NCBI GenBank assembly: GCA_021292105.1
Contig: CM037863.1
Coordinates: 4,468,056-4,532,055, forward strand
Origin: Anadara kagoshimensis
Taxonomy: Eukaryota; Mollusca; Bivalvia; Arcoida; Arcidae
Reading direction: 5' to 3'
Length of the DNA: 64,000 bases
The stretch's first letter is position 1; the number at the start of each line of letters is the position of its first letter. Below, piece by piece: positions 33,200-44,324 of this stretch. The notes under the pieces are model-generated. The model was not told where the DNA came from and searched no databases. It worked only from the letters and a program-made list of their open reading frames with translations. The translations under genes and the position numbers were made by a program.

Positions 33200-34700
33200 A
33201 ATCAGAAATAGAATTGCGTCATGGGTAAATAACTGACGGGTACATTTTGACACCATATTTGATTTACGGAACTTGTGTGCCTGAAAATTGCTTCTTTTAC
33301 ATCCTTACGACCATAAAAAGCCATTAAAAATAGAGAGAACTGGAGTTATTATCATTAACAGAATGGTAGGACACTGAAAATGAGGAAAAACCACATTAAA
33401 TAACAAACAAATTCGTTATAGATCATGAACATTGACTGATGATCTGCCTGGAGCAGTATTTTGAACTGAAAATATCAGTTTTCTGTAAGGTTTCCAGTTT
33501 GCATTTTTACTCAAATGTTAATAAAAGTCCTCAACTGACCTTCACCAATACAGTTTATCAGTGGATTGACACCATCATGAAGTATATTTCACTAATTAGC
33601 GATGAGAAGACAATCAAACTTGAGATCATTTAGAGGAAACAAAAGTCGTAACAAAACCCAAATCAAAAAGTGATTTTTGCCGTTTGGCTGCCATTATGCA
33701 AAATTAGATCACGTCAGTTATGCGCTTTAAACTATAAAGTTACCTGCTTTGATTCAAGCACTTTTAAGAAATTATTGATGGCGAGACTATTTGTCAGGTT
33801 GGGTGACGGGTCATGAACAAAATTTTCGGATTTCCTAAATTTTAGTGGCCAAACTCAAAAAAATTAATTGACATCATGGCGATCGTCTAACAAATTTGTT
33901 GTCGCAAAATCAGATTTTTGGTCACAAATTTTGAGTATTTACTAGGCTACTTGGAGCACTAAATGGTGCACAGCTATGCCAAGAGCTTTTCACAATTTAA
34001 TTTTTGTCTTCCACCACACTATATACAAACTGAAATACATGTGTGTGACCTGGAAAATTTTCAATGCACTAAATAATGATCAATGACTGTTGCCAAGATT
34101 GTGAACAGATGTCATCCTGTCTTACTATCATTTCATCATTTTAGTAACTATTGTCAAGATTAATGCATCTGTCTCAAATTCAAATTACATCAAGGAGTCT
34201 AACATTCCAATGCATGCATGTATATGGTACCTGTTTTTATTATAAGGTGTGTCAAATCTTTATTAAACTCTTGGCTTATCTGGATTTGAAGTTGGGAGGA
34301 TTCTACTACTGCCATTATTTCTTTCTACATATATAAATAAAAAATCTAATTAAAACTACAACATAATTATCCAAAAGCAAAATGTTTGATCCAAATATGA
34401 AATCTGACTACAGGTTAATCTGCTGAAAATGTTGAAACATATGGTACAATTTATATTAGACCACCACCATGCCTGAAACCATAACATCAGTTTCTGTGAT
34501 TTCAACAAGCTTGAAAATAATCTTATCTTGACCACATAGAAAGAAATCTAAATGTACATAGGTTTTTGATTTTTGCAAAAATAAACTTATTTATGAAATG
34601 TGAATAGCAAACTACCTTTTCTATAATGCTGAATCCTGACAGAGTTAAACTACAGCATTTTTCTTATTCCTTTAAAAATAAAAACAAAAGGTCAGTGAAA
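33200..34700. other. Unique intronic or intergenic DNA
   Basis: No convincing exon, RNA gene or repeat family was recognised. Open frames are short and AT-driven. Confidence 0.4.
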
Positions 34701-34710
34701 ACAGAATGGT

Positions 34711-35080
34711 TGGTTGGTTGCATGTTGTTTTACGTCTCATCGAAAATTTTTAGCCATTCGCGACGAGATCCAGTTTTTCTTAATCTCAAGGATTAGACTT
34801 TACACAATTCCATGCAGCGAATGATTTTGTGCTGGTATTTTTGATGTGTCTTGTACAAGTGCGCACTTATGGTGACTTTTATATTGCTAGTTTATTGACA
34901 CACATGTCGCAAATAAAAACTGCATGTCACTCGGTCACATTATAATGGCACCGAGCCAACCAGTAAGGGCCTGCTGCAAGGAAAAACCCTCTCATGTGGT
35001 CCGACCATGGGCCGAACCCACAGCTGCGAGACCTTGGGTTTGAAGGCCAACACCTTAACTACTGGGTCACCGCCCCCTTT
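34711..35080 (-). mobile_element. tRNA-derived SINE, family 2, with perfect 10-bp target duplication
   Basis: ACAGAATGGT at 34701-34710 is repeated at 35081-35090. The element begins with TGGTTGGTTG (tail in complement) and TTTTACGTCTCATCGAAAAT, and ends with the tRNA-like head in complement (GGGCCGAACCCACAGC, CCTTAACTACTGGGTCACCG). Same family as 18752-19175. Confidence 0.88.
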
Positions 35081-35177
35081 ACAGAATGGTAAATACTGTA
35101 TACTAAATCCAATCCAACTTCTAATTATTCAGGCTGCCGACTACCATATTGTCTAAAATCTAGATAAATGACAAGAG

Positions 35178-35511
35178 TTGAGTTGAGTTATGGTGTTGAA
35201 CGTCCAAGTCAAGAATATTTCACTTGTATCGAGACATTGCCAGCTATAGGCGAAGGTGCTGAAATTTCGCCTGTGCATTGCGCTAATGGCATTATACAGC
35301 AGGGTTCTTTAGCGTGCCAAGCCCACCGCGACCTCATTTATTTTAAGTTCCCATCCGAAAGAATCCTGACTTTTATTTCGTAATGCCGAAAGAACAGTGT
35401 GACTACCAACTTTCAAGTCTTGGGTAAGACCTGGCCGGGATCGAACCCACGACCTCCCACTTACGGAGCGAGCACTCTACTAACTGAGCTACTGCAGTGG
35501 TTTTAGAGAAT
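35178..35511 (-). mobile_element. tRNA-derived SINE, family 1, full copy with 9-bp target duplication
   Basis: TGACAAGAG at 35169-35177 recurs at 35512-35520. Inside are a TTGAGTTGAG tail, ATATTTCACTTGTATCGAGA body, and a head in complement with GGGATCGAACCCACGACC and CTAACTGAGCTACTGCAG. This is the best copy for defining family 1 and its simple-repeat tail. Confidence 0.9.
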
Positions 35512-35574
35512 TGACAAGAGACAGGGTATGTACTAGCATCCTACATTGGGACTTGACCCCAACAAGAGCATTAT

Positions 35575-36005
35575 GTACTCAGTTGTGTGTACCTCACTAT
35601 CTGAAAAGAACGTGGTACTCAGTTATGTGTACCTGACAAAAACATGGTACTCAGTTGGTGTGTGTACCTCACTATCTGACAAAAACATGGTACTCAGTTG
35701 TTGTGTGTACCTCACTATCTGAAAGACGTGGTACTCAGTTGTTGTGTGTACCTCACTATCTGACAAAACATGGTACTCAGTTGGTGTTGTACCTCACTAT
35801 CTGACAAGAACATGGTACTCAGTTGTTGTGTGTACCTGACAAGAACATGGTACTCAATTGTTTTGTGTACCTCACTATCTGACAAGAATGTGGTACTCTT
35901 GTTGTGTGTAACTGATAACAACATGGTACTAAGTTGTTGTTTGTACCTGAAGTTAATAATGATGTTTATACCTGAGGAGATATGGTACTCAGCTGTGTGT
36001 ACCTG
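35575..36005. repeat. About 35-46-bp degenerate minisatellite, about 10 copies
   Basis: GGTACTCAGTTGTTGTGTGT followed by ACCTCACTATCTGACAAGAA recurs with length variation; some units lack the CTCACTATC part. Worn copies continue to about 36340. It lies in an intron of the SET gene. Confidence 0.85.
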
Positions 36006-36542
36006 CAGACTCCTGTATCACAATTACACTTAACTTTGAGTGTACATTCAACTAGGAATTGGGAATTTTCCTACATTTCTTATTAGTTATTGGCATAGCA
36101 TTTGATAATGAAAACGTATTTTTTACATTGATATTCAGAATTAGTTATTTCTGCAAATAAATTTCCCGAAAATATATATTTTAGTTGCTATCTATCCATC
36201 ACTGGGAATTGAAAATTTCTGACTCTGAGTTGAGTGTACACTCAAACCGGAGTATGATTGTGAAACTGGGCCTGATTGACAACATGATAATCAGCTGTTG
36301 TGTTTACCTGAAGAAAATACTGTGCTCAGTAGTTGTGTACCCGATGACATCAATTAAGTAGAGATGATGGTACCGTCACTTTGGATTAATAAAGTATCTA
36401 TTTACCATACTCATTTTAATACACAAAAAGATATAAAAATAGAGTTGAAACACTTGACCAACACACTGAGGACATTAACTGACCAACAAACTGATGATAT
36501 TTACTGAATTAAACTAAAAACTGCTGTAGAATATGTATTTAC

Positions 36543-36592
36543 CTTATTCTGACCTTTACTATACTGGGAGCTTGCTACAACATTATTCTCAC
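36543..36592 (-). CDS. Possible small middle exon of the SET gene
   Basis: A 50-base segment has a good acceptor (TTTCAG|GTGAGA) and donor (AATAAG|GTAAAT). Only one phase is open (GENNVVASSQYSKGQNK), and that phase does not directly fit exon 3, so a further exon is missing or this call is wrong. Confidence 0.3.
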
Positions 36593-37469
36593 CTGAAATA
36601 AAAAAAAAACATATGTGGACCTTTACTGCTCAACTCGCTATATATGCAGATATTAGTCATTTATCAGTCTTTCTAGTTATATTAATTGCAGCTATTTTGG
36701 ATATGCTTGTTAGCCTTTTATCTAGAAAACAGACTTATGATGGAATTTCAAAAATAATAAGTCTGAGATATTACATGTATATATCAAATTAAGTTTAGAC
36801 TTGTCCACAGTTTTATAGAAGATATTTAAAATATTTAAATGTTTACGGACGTAAACGTCATAACATAATACGCCCCACTGTTTGTAAATTTGATCACTGA
36901 AAGGATCATTTTGACACATTACAGAATTAATCCGTAAAGTTCAAAATTATTTGCTGATTTGTATCATAAGAAACAATGAAAGAAAGCGGACTAATAAAAT
37001 AAAAAGAAACAGCAAAAACAATACCAGCAAGTCTCAGCAGACTGGGAGACTTAATAAAAAGCATTTTAAAAAATATATCAACAATAAAATAGAGAACTTA
37101 AAACGCATGCAATAACTACTATAATAATAACCAACTGAACAATAAATTAAGAACATTTTAAAGAATATTAAATGGTTTACAAGAGATTGCCACCATTTTT
37201 ACAATATCATTATCATCATCATCATCATCATCATCATCATATATGACCTCAACCCACACTGATCTTATTTATAAAAAAATCATAATTTTCTTATCACCAC
37301 TATATGTATTGACCTTGATCGTTGGCAGTGACCTTATTTATAAAACAAAAGATATGCCGATTGCAAGTCTTGTCTGAAAAGTGTTGTTAATCTAAATCAG
37401 TCATAAGGTTTTACTAAGCAGGATCATGGACTTCTAGCATTTCACATCTTTAATTGAAAATATTCGAGT

Positions 37470-37985
37470 TTTGTACACATTTTGAGCTGGGTTGGGTTGT
37501 TTGGGCTGAGCTGAGTTTCAGTTCAGTTGAGTTTGAGTCGATTTCAGTTGAGTTTGTTTTCTTTATATACTCAGAAATATAATACTGCTGGTCACAAAGT
37601 GATTTCAGTTTAGTTGAGCTGTGCTTTGGTAAGTTCAACTGACTTAGCTTAAATGGATGGGTTGAGTTGAGTTCATTTGAGTTCAGGTTTAATATGAGTT
37701 GAGTTCAGTTGAGTCAACTGAGGTAAGTTCAGCTTAAATGAGTTTGACTCGAGTTCAGTTTAAGTTAAGTTCAAGTTGAGTTTAGACTTGACTTGAGTTC
37801 AGCTGAGAAGCTGGGATAAGTTCAGTGGAGTTTAGTTCAGTTCAATGTGGCTGAGGCTGAATTGAGTTCAGTTGAGTTAGTTGTGTTGAGTTTGACTTGA
37901 GTTGAATACAGCTGAGCTGAGTGAGTTCAAATGAACTGAGTTCAGTTGAGTTTCAATTCAGTTGAATTCAGCTGAGTTCTGAGTA
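37470..37985. repeat. Degenerate GAGTTCAGTT short-period repeat
   Basis: More than 40 interrupted copies of GAGTTGAGTT, GAGTTCAGTT or GAGCTGAGTT-like words run for about 500 bases with no fixed period. A (ATC)n run lies just upstream at 37207-37240. It is intronic to the SET gene and G/T-rich on the plus strand. Confidence 0.85.
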
Positions 37986-38284
37986 AAAATATTAAAAGAC
38001 CTCACAGTTAAAAGAAAAATTGGGTTTCAAATCTCAAAAACAAAAAAGTTGCAAGATTTTCTCACCAAAAAGTAAAAATAAACAAAAATATTTTACAACC
38101 CAGAACATAAGACAACCAAATACCTGCAACATTCAATCTTTCCTACTTTTTTAACTCAACTAGTTTGAGACAAAACCACCAAGCTCACCCATGGATTAAC
38201 ATTAGTTAATCGCTAATAATTCGCTTCTGAGGGTAAGATGAGCCCTCAAATATAACAAGAAAGGGAAAAATTGTGACCCACACT

Positions 38285-38340
38285 GGGGTTCAAACCAAGG
38301 TCTTTCCTAATACTAGTGGGACACTCTAACTGAGCTACGA
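38285..38340 (-). other. tRNA-like SINE head
   Basis: In complement: GTAGCTCAGTTAGAGTGTCC (A-box region) and GACCTTGGTTTGAACCCCAG (B-box region). No recognised SINE body is attached, so it is probably a fragment of a further tRNA-derived family. Confidence 0.55.
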
Positions 38341-38693
38341 ACCTCCAAGTTGACCCAAAGCTGCCAAAGTGAGTTTAAATAAACACATAAGTAAACCTTC
38401 AGATGAATATTTGCTGACACTTTATACTCTGGGGATTCTTGTACAAAAGCTAAGAGTATTTAATGCTTATTTGCTTATAATGTTATTAAGTTTGTCCACT
38501 GAATCTAAAGGGCTAAATGATATTGTTACTGATTATAACAAGTATATTTCTAAAAACTTAATCTGAACCATTTATACATTTTGATATTTCTACCAAACAT
38601 CAACAACAAATTTTAAGGTGCACTATTGTATGACAACATCTGAAATTGCAAGCTAATATTTCATTTGAAATTTTAAAACACATTATACACTAC

Positions 38694-38892
38694 CTCCCAA
38701 GGTAAATTTTTCACTCCATAATCACACAGCAATTCCTCACTAGGCAAAATGTCTCTGGTGGCAAATAAACAGAGGTATGGTCTGTCTTTCCATTCCACAA
38801 CTTTCATTACAGAGTTTTAAAACTTTCCCCTATCATGGTTCACCAAACTTCCATAACTTGGATCAGTTGTTGGTTCCTCTGTTGCATCTATA
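38694..38892 (-). CDS. SET gene exon 3 (C-terminal half of SET domain, premature TAA)
   Basis: The acceptor is ATATTACAG|TATAGATG and the likely donor GGGAG|GTAGTG. In phase it reads CIDATEEPTTDPSYGSLV, NHDRGKF, TAA (near 38818), then NSVMKVVEWKDRPYLCLF, ATRDILPSEELLCDYG and VKNLPWE. NHD stands where NHS normally contacts the methyl donor. DYG retains the catalytic tyrosine. The frame after the TAA is intact and conserved, so the stop is a recent substitution rather than decay by indels. Confidence 0.75.
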
Positions 38893-40304
38893 CTGTAATA
38901 TTTATATAACAAATGTTTTTGCTTAGATGATTCTATCTGATGGTTGATGAAGTACATCATCATGTCACACACAATCAATTAAACACACCTATTGACCTTG
39001 TGACCTTTGCAATAAATCCGATGTTTTATTCATAGCTGATTGCCAATTGAGAGCTGTCAATGAGTCAAGGATCAATCTTTGGCACTGAATATACTCAATG
39101 TAGGTTAACGAGCTACCACTTTAATAGCCAACAGTAAAATCAAGCCAATCATCCATGCTTTTCAACCAAACTGACGATTGAATACAACATTCCTCAAAGA
39201 TCGTTTCAAGAATGTTGACCTAGATTACCACAGGTGTTCATTTCAACAGGTTGGAGATGGCTGTTCTGTGAATCAGATTTCACCATGACTGTTATCACAC
39301 TTTTAACACTGAGAGCGTTCTTGCAGTTTGTTTTCTAAGTGAACTTCATTGTGAAAAATGTTGGTAAAATATGTAAATATAAGGACTGAATTTTGCATTT
39401 ACTTTGACTGTAATTCCTCGGCATGTGAAAACAACAACACGCCTTCAAGTTTTAGATGAATCCCTTTGGGATTCACTAAATTTCAAAGTTGACAGATGTT
39501 ATCACATGAATTACAGTCAAAGTAAATTTCAATCTTTTAATAAAATGATAAATTTACCTAAATAATTCATTACAGACATACAGAAGCAAAATATATCTAT
39601 CATGTCAGATATCCAGTGCTCCAGATAAGAATTTATAGTCAACATGTACATACGCCTAACTTTGAAATGAAATGCTGAAAATGATTTTTTTAATGCTTAC
39701 AGTTTTTTACCATAATTTTTTTCACGTATCAGTACTCCAAGGTTTTTGGACTTAAATGTGTAAAGACTTTACACTTTGTTTCCGTTTTTTCCCACATGGC
39801 TGTAAGATATCCTGACTAATATCTCATAATGTCAAAATATGAATTTTCCTCCTCCGCTCAAAATAAAAAATTGAAAAGAAGCAAGCCATTTTTGGCTAGG
39901 GAACACTTTGGCCGACTTCGATTGGAAATCTTGAGTAGAGTAAATGATATTCCATCAAACATATTCCTCTCACTGCATATTTCAAAGCAAGGAAGACAAA
40001 ATTTCATTGGTCAGTTTGAAAAAAAAATTATAATAATGATTCAAACAATAATGTCAGGTCTTTTATATCCAATTTTTTTATTTACCATATCTGGATCTAA
40101 GGTGGATTTTATAAAAGTAAACATGCAGTCTGCATCACACACAATAAATCATGAATTATCTAAATCAGGTTGTAAGTTAACTTTCAATGTTTGTGTTCAG
40201 TCTCGAGTCTGAGTTTATTTGTTTCTAAATCAATAAGTACTATTAGAAACCTTCTGACCTGAAACGTCCTCCATATTTCTGTAAAACAGATCTAAACTAC
40301 TTAC

Positions 40305-40458
40305 CACCATTCATTTTGTTTGTACGAGAAGAAATATCTGAAAGTGGAATTCAAATCTTCCTCTCTTGTATCTCCTTCTTCTCCAGTAATCAGCTGACCA
40401 TGATAGGATAAAAGAATGTCTCCTTTTGACCTTTTAATGAGACTTCTGATGCCTCGAC
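40305..40458 (-). CDS. SET gene exon 2 (N-terminal half of SET domain)
   Basis: The acceptor is TTTCATGTAG|GTCGAGG and the donor GAATGGTG|GTAAGT. The 154-base exon continues the phase of exon 1: GRGIRSLIKRSKGDILLS, then YHGQLITGEEGDTREED, then LNSTFRYFFSYKQNEW. GRG, the Y-x-G-x-L-I strand and the EG..R pattern are SET-I hallmarks. It ends after two bases of the codon completed by exon 3 to give CIDAT. Confidence 0.8.
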
Positions 40459-40861
40459 CTACATGAAAATATAAACGTTCAATGTCAATCTTTCACCATT
40501 AATTACACATATACCTAACTGAAGTTTTCAATTTATGTATTTTCCAAAACTTGTAGCAGCTAGGTTCTTCACAAAATAAAAAAAAGGGGGGGGGGGGGAT
40601 TGATACAATCTTATGAATTTCATGTCTTCAGGACTGGACCTGCATTGTTCAAGGCCACAGCTGGATCAGATTGATCACTGATATGTTTCTATTCATTCTG
40701 TATCAGCAGAACAAATAAAGCACCAGCAAATCTGTCCACAATGATTGTGGTCAGAAAATTATAGGACTAAAAGTTACATATTTTTCTCAAGAGACTCAAA
40801 AATTCTACTTTTTGGTCAAAAATTGGATTTAGTTAACCATTTTGAAAAAGTAAGTATATAC

Positions 40862-40994
40862 CTTTTGGAGGAATCAGCTCTATAGTGAACCCGTCTGGAT
40901 CCTCATCAAGCTCTATGTAATATTTCGCAACATCTAATGGTTTTTTCCGTCTTGTGGCATTTGATGACCACCTTTGCCCTGAGGCTGATGCCAT
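40862..40994 (-). CDS. SET gene exon 1 (start codon, pre-SET linker)
   Basis: ATG is at 40994-40992. The exon encodes 44 codons plus one base: MASASGQRWSSNATRRKK, then PLDVAKYYIELDEDPDGF, then TIELIPPK. The donor is AAAAG|GTATAT. DPDGFTIELIPPKGRG, spanning the junction, is the usual entry into the SET fold. Upstream, TTTTTTCAG precedes AAATAAATAAATTTAAACA then ATGG, so the start codon probably lies just inside exon 2 of the mRNA after a non-coding first exon; a donor-like site (GATTAC|GTAAGT) occurs at 42692. Confidence 0.75.
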
Positions 40995-41769
40995 TGTTTA
41001 AATTTATTTATTTCTGAAAAAATAAAATACTACATGTACATACAAATTTGAATAGTGGCAGGAGGAATCCAAATGAATCTCATTCTTATATATAGAGTAA
41101 ACAAGGGCACTGCAATGCAGAGCATTCCTTCCCAATTCTACAGATCACAGATCTTTCTGTGACCATGACCTTCATGAAGGTTCATTCCCTTCCCATTAGT
41201 AATTCAGTATACCAAGTTTGAATTATGAAGATCAGATGTAAAGTTGGATATATACCCTGCCCAGAACTTACAATGCATACATACAAAGTGACTTTGAAGT
41301 TTGACCTATGAAATTGACCTTCACATGTCCATTTACTACCCACTGCAATAGACCATTTGCCAATTAAATTTTTGAGTCATCATGAATCATTTTTCCTATT
41401 AGATATTACAATTGACAGTGAACAAACAGGTTTTAATTTTCGGGTTTTTTAGTATGACAGCACTGTATTTACGAAGTGTAATTTCTATGTGGTTATTGCA
41501 TTAAATAAAATTACCAGACAAGCCTAAATATATTTGCAAAATAAAATGAAATCTTATTTCAATTTTTTGTTTGCAATAGAAGTTATGTTTTATGTAACGA
41601 AAAACGCCCAACCCGAACTGTCCGTCATGTTGTAAAATCTTTAATAGAAAACTGATTCATATTTCGCTTGAACTTAATTGACAAATCCAGTGTAACGGAA
41701 CTGAGCTAGTCGTGGTATTGTTGTGTTGTATATACATTACATGTAGATATAATAGTGATTTACTGCCAG

Positions 41770-41945
41770 ACTTTCTGGTCCGAATCTTTTAGTCTTGTGG
41801 TAGAACGCTAGCTTTTCAACCTGGAGGACCAGGTTCGATCTTAATCTGGGGCACTCGGTGAGGGTGTTTTTTTCTGGTGTTTCCTCCTCTTGTTACACCA
41901 GTATTAGGAAAATCGGTATGTCAACCAGTGCTTAAAAACTACTAC
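41770..41945 (+). mobile_element. tRNA-derived SINE-like sequence
   Basis: TTTTAGTCTTGTGGTAGAAC (A-box region) and GGACCAGGTTCGATCTTAAT (B-box region) are followed by GGCACTCGGTGAGGGTG and a T run. Only one copy was seen in the window, so its boundaries are uncertain. Confidence 0.5.
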
Positions 41946-42052
41946 TTTTGATTTTACGCCTCTCAAAAATGGACAAACAAAGCTAAAGAAATGTTGTGAT
42001 TGGATATCAACATTCTGCGTGCGACCTTATAGCAACAAATATGATTATTGTG

Positions 42053-42308
42053 GAAGCGTGTGGCCTAGTGGTTAAGGCATTGGACTCACGATTCGAAGGT
42101 TTTGGGTTCAATCCCTGGACCTGATGATGTGTTGTGTCCTTGAGCAAGACACGTAATTTCGCGTTGTTTCAGTTCACTCAGCTGAAAAATAAATGAGTAC
42201 CAGCAAAATGCTGGGGGTTAACCCTGCGATGGACCGGCGTCCCATTCAGGGGAGAGTCTCCGGCCTGATGGGCCTAATGGCTCGGGACAGATTTTTTTTT
42301 TTTTTTTA
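42053..42308 (+). mobile_element. tRNA-derived SINE with conserved core and poly-T tail
   Basis: Head: GTGTGGCCTAGTGGTTAAGG and TTTTGGGTTCAATCCCTGG. Body: TGTGTCCTTGAGCAAGACAC followed by CCCTGCGATGGACCGGCGTC. It ends in a T run at 42293-42307. The CCTTGAGCAAGACAC phrase is a widely shared SINE core in animals. It is distinct from families 1 and 2. Confidence 0.75.
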
Positions 42309-42791
42309 AATGATATGAAATAGGTCGACAATGATCCGGTTTTTGAACAGAAATTTCCGTTTTATACTGTTCTTTTTCGATTGCGAAAAAACCTGCTTGT
42401 GTATTATTGCACAGTCGCCCTGGTTCCATTGGGCATCATGAAGGCAGGAGCAATTCCCACAATTAAGAAATCTTTGAAAACTTGTCGCAGCTACAAGGAA
42501 TTCAGTCTGCTGAGCTGAACTTTGTCCCAAAAAATTTGAACGGGCAGTTCGAATGATATAAAAGTTGATAAATAATAAATAAAAGTTTAGAATTCGCTTT
42601 TATGTGAATTTTTTCGAACTTGAATTATAAATCATGAATAATTTCTTCAACTAAGAAATATGCTACAATGATTATATATGTAAATACTTACGTAATCTAA
42701 TTCCAAAGTGGTGTGGGTTATCCATAGGATCTTCGCCGCATTTAAGTCGTTGTCGTAAAAGTGCTTAAAATTTCAATAAATTCAAAACGTT

Positions 42792-44032
42792 CATTGTACC
42801 TAGATCTACGTACGATGTCTACGCATGCGCGCGAACTTAGGTTTTTTGTGTATGACATCATGGTGCAACGTATGCAAAAACCATAACACGGACATACACA
42901 TGTCTCGAAAAATAGCGCCAACTGAAACACATCTCTTTTTTTTAAAATTATGGTTTATACCATCGATTTAATCATTTTTAAATAAAAAAAGAAGTGAGGA
43001 CCAAAAATTTGGTACTGAATTGAATTTTGGTCTTCACTTGATGCTGTGTAACCTCATTTGAGACCTCAGTTGGACGTCTCTACAAACACACACACACACA
43101 CACACACACATGAGAAAATAGTCGAAAAAGATACAGTTCAGTATTCCAGCATCCACATAAATACTATGAATGTTTAATCATATGACGTTGGAAATCAGTT
43201 TTTCACCGTGTCGTCCATGATGCAATGACGTCACCAATCCTTTCATGCAAAGATAACAGAAAATATCTGGCCAATCAAAAGCCTTGATACAAAGTAGAAT
43301 TGAATTATTGTTTTTGTTATCTGAACGTATCTTAAATAGTTAAGTAGTTATTCGTAAATTGGTTATTAACGAAGATAACTATTCCCTTTTAACTTCAGTA
43401 TTAGATCTCACAATCTGAATCGTTATTTATCGATAAACACTTACTAGTAGCAACCGGTAAATATTATTATTATATAGCAATTAATGCTTTGTATAGAAAG
43501 TATACGATAAATCCCGAGGTGTTAGCGTGCAATAAATATCGATATTTGCACGCTAACTTTGTTCCCGAATCAATTTTTCATACCGCACGCTTTGTCACAT
43601 TACGCTGTCGTTTATGACGTAATACTATTGTTGTCGACGTCATGGCTGTGTTGTTGACATATTGTACTAGTTCTTGTATTCATTTCTGACAAGAACAAGT
43701 GCAATATAAATTTATGTTTTGCACGACAAAACGATATTTAAGTTGAAACTTGACGAAAATTATTTTGATATATATAATAAAAGGGGTTTTCGTAAGCTCG
43801 TGCAAATGTCGAGTCGAGGCAATATGTCGGTACAATATTTCACAATATCAGTTCAATAACCTTATAATATTGATATGTTTCATAACTGGGGCTTTCCTGT
43901 TTATTTCGGATGTACTATAGTATAACCTTATGTACTTTTACAGGTTTTTATCAAAAATACTCTTAATCCATCAAAATACTGGATATAAAAGACAATTTCC
44001 GAAGCAACATGAACAAATAAAAACACATACAA
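42792..44032. other. Intergenic region between the SET and Kv genes
   Basis: No gene is seen. It contains a CA run (43084-43110) and a palindrome at 43521-43557: GTTAGCGTGCA and its exact complement TGCACGCTAAC flank an AT-rich centre with ATCGAT. A possible polyadenylation signal for the Kv gene (AATAAA in complement near 43897) lies 430 bases past its stop. Confidence 0.45.
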
Positions 44033-44035
44033 AAA

Positions 44036-44090
<55 letters not shown>

Positions 44091-44092
44091 AT
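44033..44092. repeat. (AAAT)n microsatellite
   Basis: About 14 uninterrupted AAAT units lie 230 bases downstream of the Kv stop codon, possibly within its 3' untranslated region. Confidence 0.95.
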
Positions 44093-44324
44093 TGATTGAT
44101 CATATTACTAACTGACCGATATTCAATATTGGAAAGTCTACTTTTTTAGAAAGTGCAAAATTTCTTTTTCATATTGCGTTTTTTTTTCACGTCGAACAAT
44201 GTCGAAGTTGTATGTAATATCCCCATCTCTGTCGTTACATCCACACAAAGCATGCATAACTTCCCTCCAAAAAAATAGCATTTGTTTCTTATGAACTGAA
44301 AAACCCCGTTCTGTGCCTCGATTA

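Larger units (their letters stand above)
32752..40994 (-). pseudogene. Split SET-domain gene with C-terminal W/EEK/PGK module; in-frame stop in exon 3
   Basis: Five exon-like segments on the minus strand are bounded by GT/AG sites. Exons 1-3 (40994-40862, 40458-40305, 38892-38694) join in phase into one SET domain: DPDGFTIELI, GRGI, SYHGQLIT, YFFSY, CIDATEE, LVNHD, RPYLCLFATRDI and DYGVKNLPW. This matches lysine methyltransferases of the KMT5A-like type, which transfer methyl groups from S-adenosylmethionine to lysine. A last exon (32950-32752) ends in TGA. At least one middle exon is uncertain. One in-frame TAA interrupts exon 3, while the codons on both sides remain conserved. Hence it is a young pseudogene, a null allele or an assembly error. 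SINEs and minisatellites fill the introns. Confidence 0.7.
41000..42690. other. Region upstream of the SET gene start
   Basis: This holds the two SINE-like sequences above and a dispersed-repeat-like tract at 41100-41350 (GTGACCATGACCTTCATGAA). A 74-codon minus-strand frame at 42306-42530 includes CGNCSCLHDAQWN but no known domain; it could be part of an untranslated first exon of the SET gene. Confidence 0.35.

Noticed and set aside
39829-40212. 127-codon plus-strand frame inside SET-gene intron 2
   Set aside because: No recognisable domain, AT-driven composition, antisense to a supported gene, and no splice or promoter evidence.
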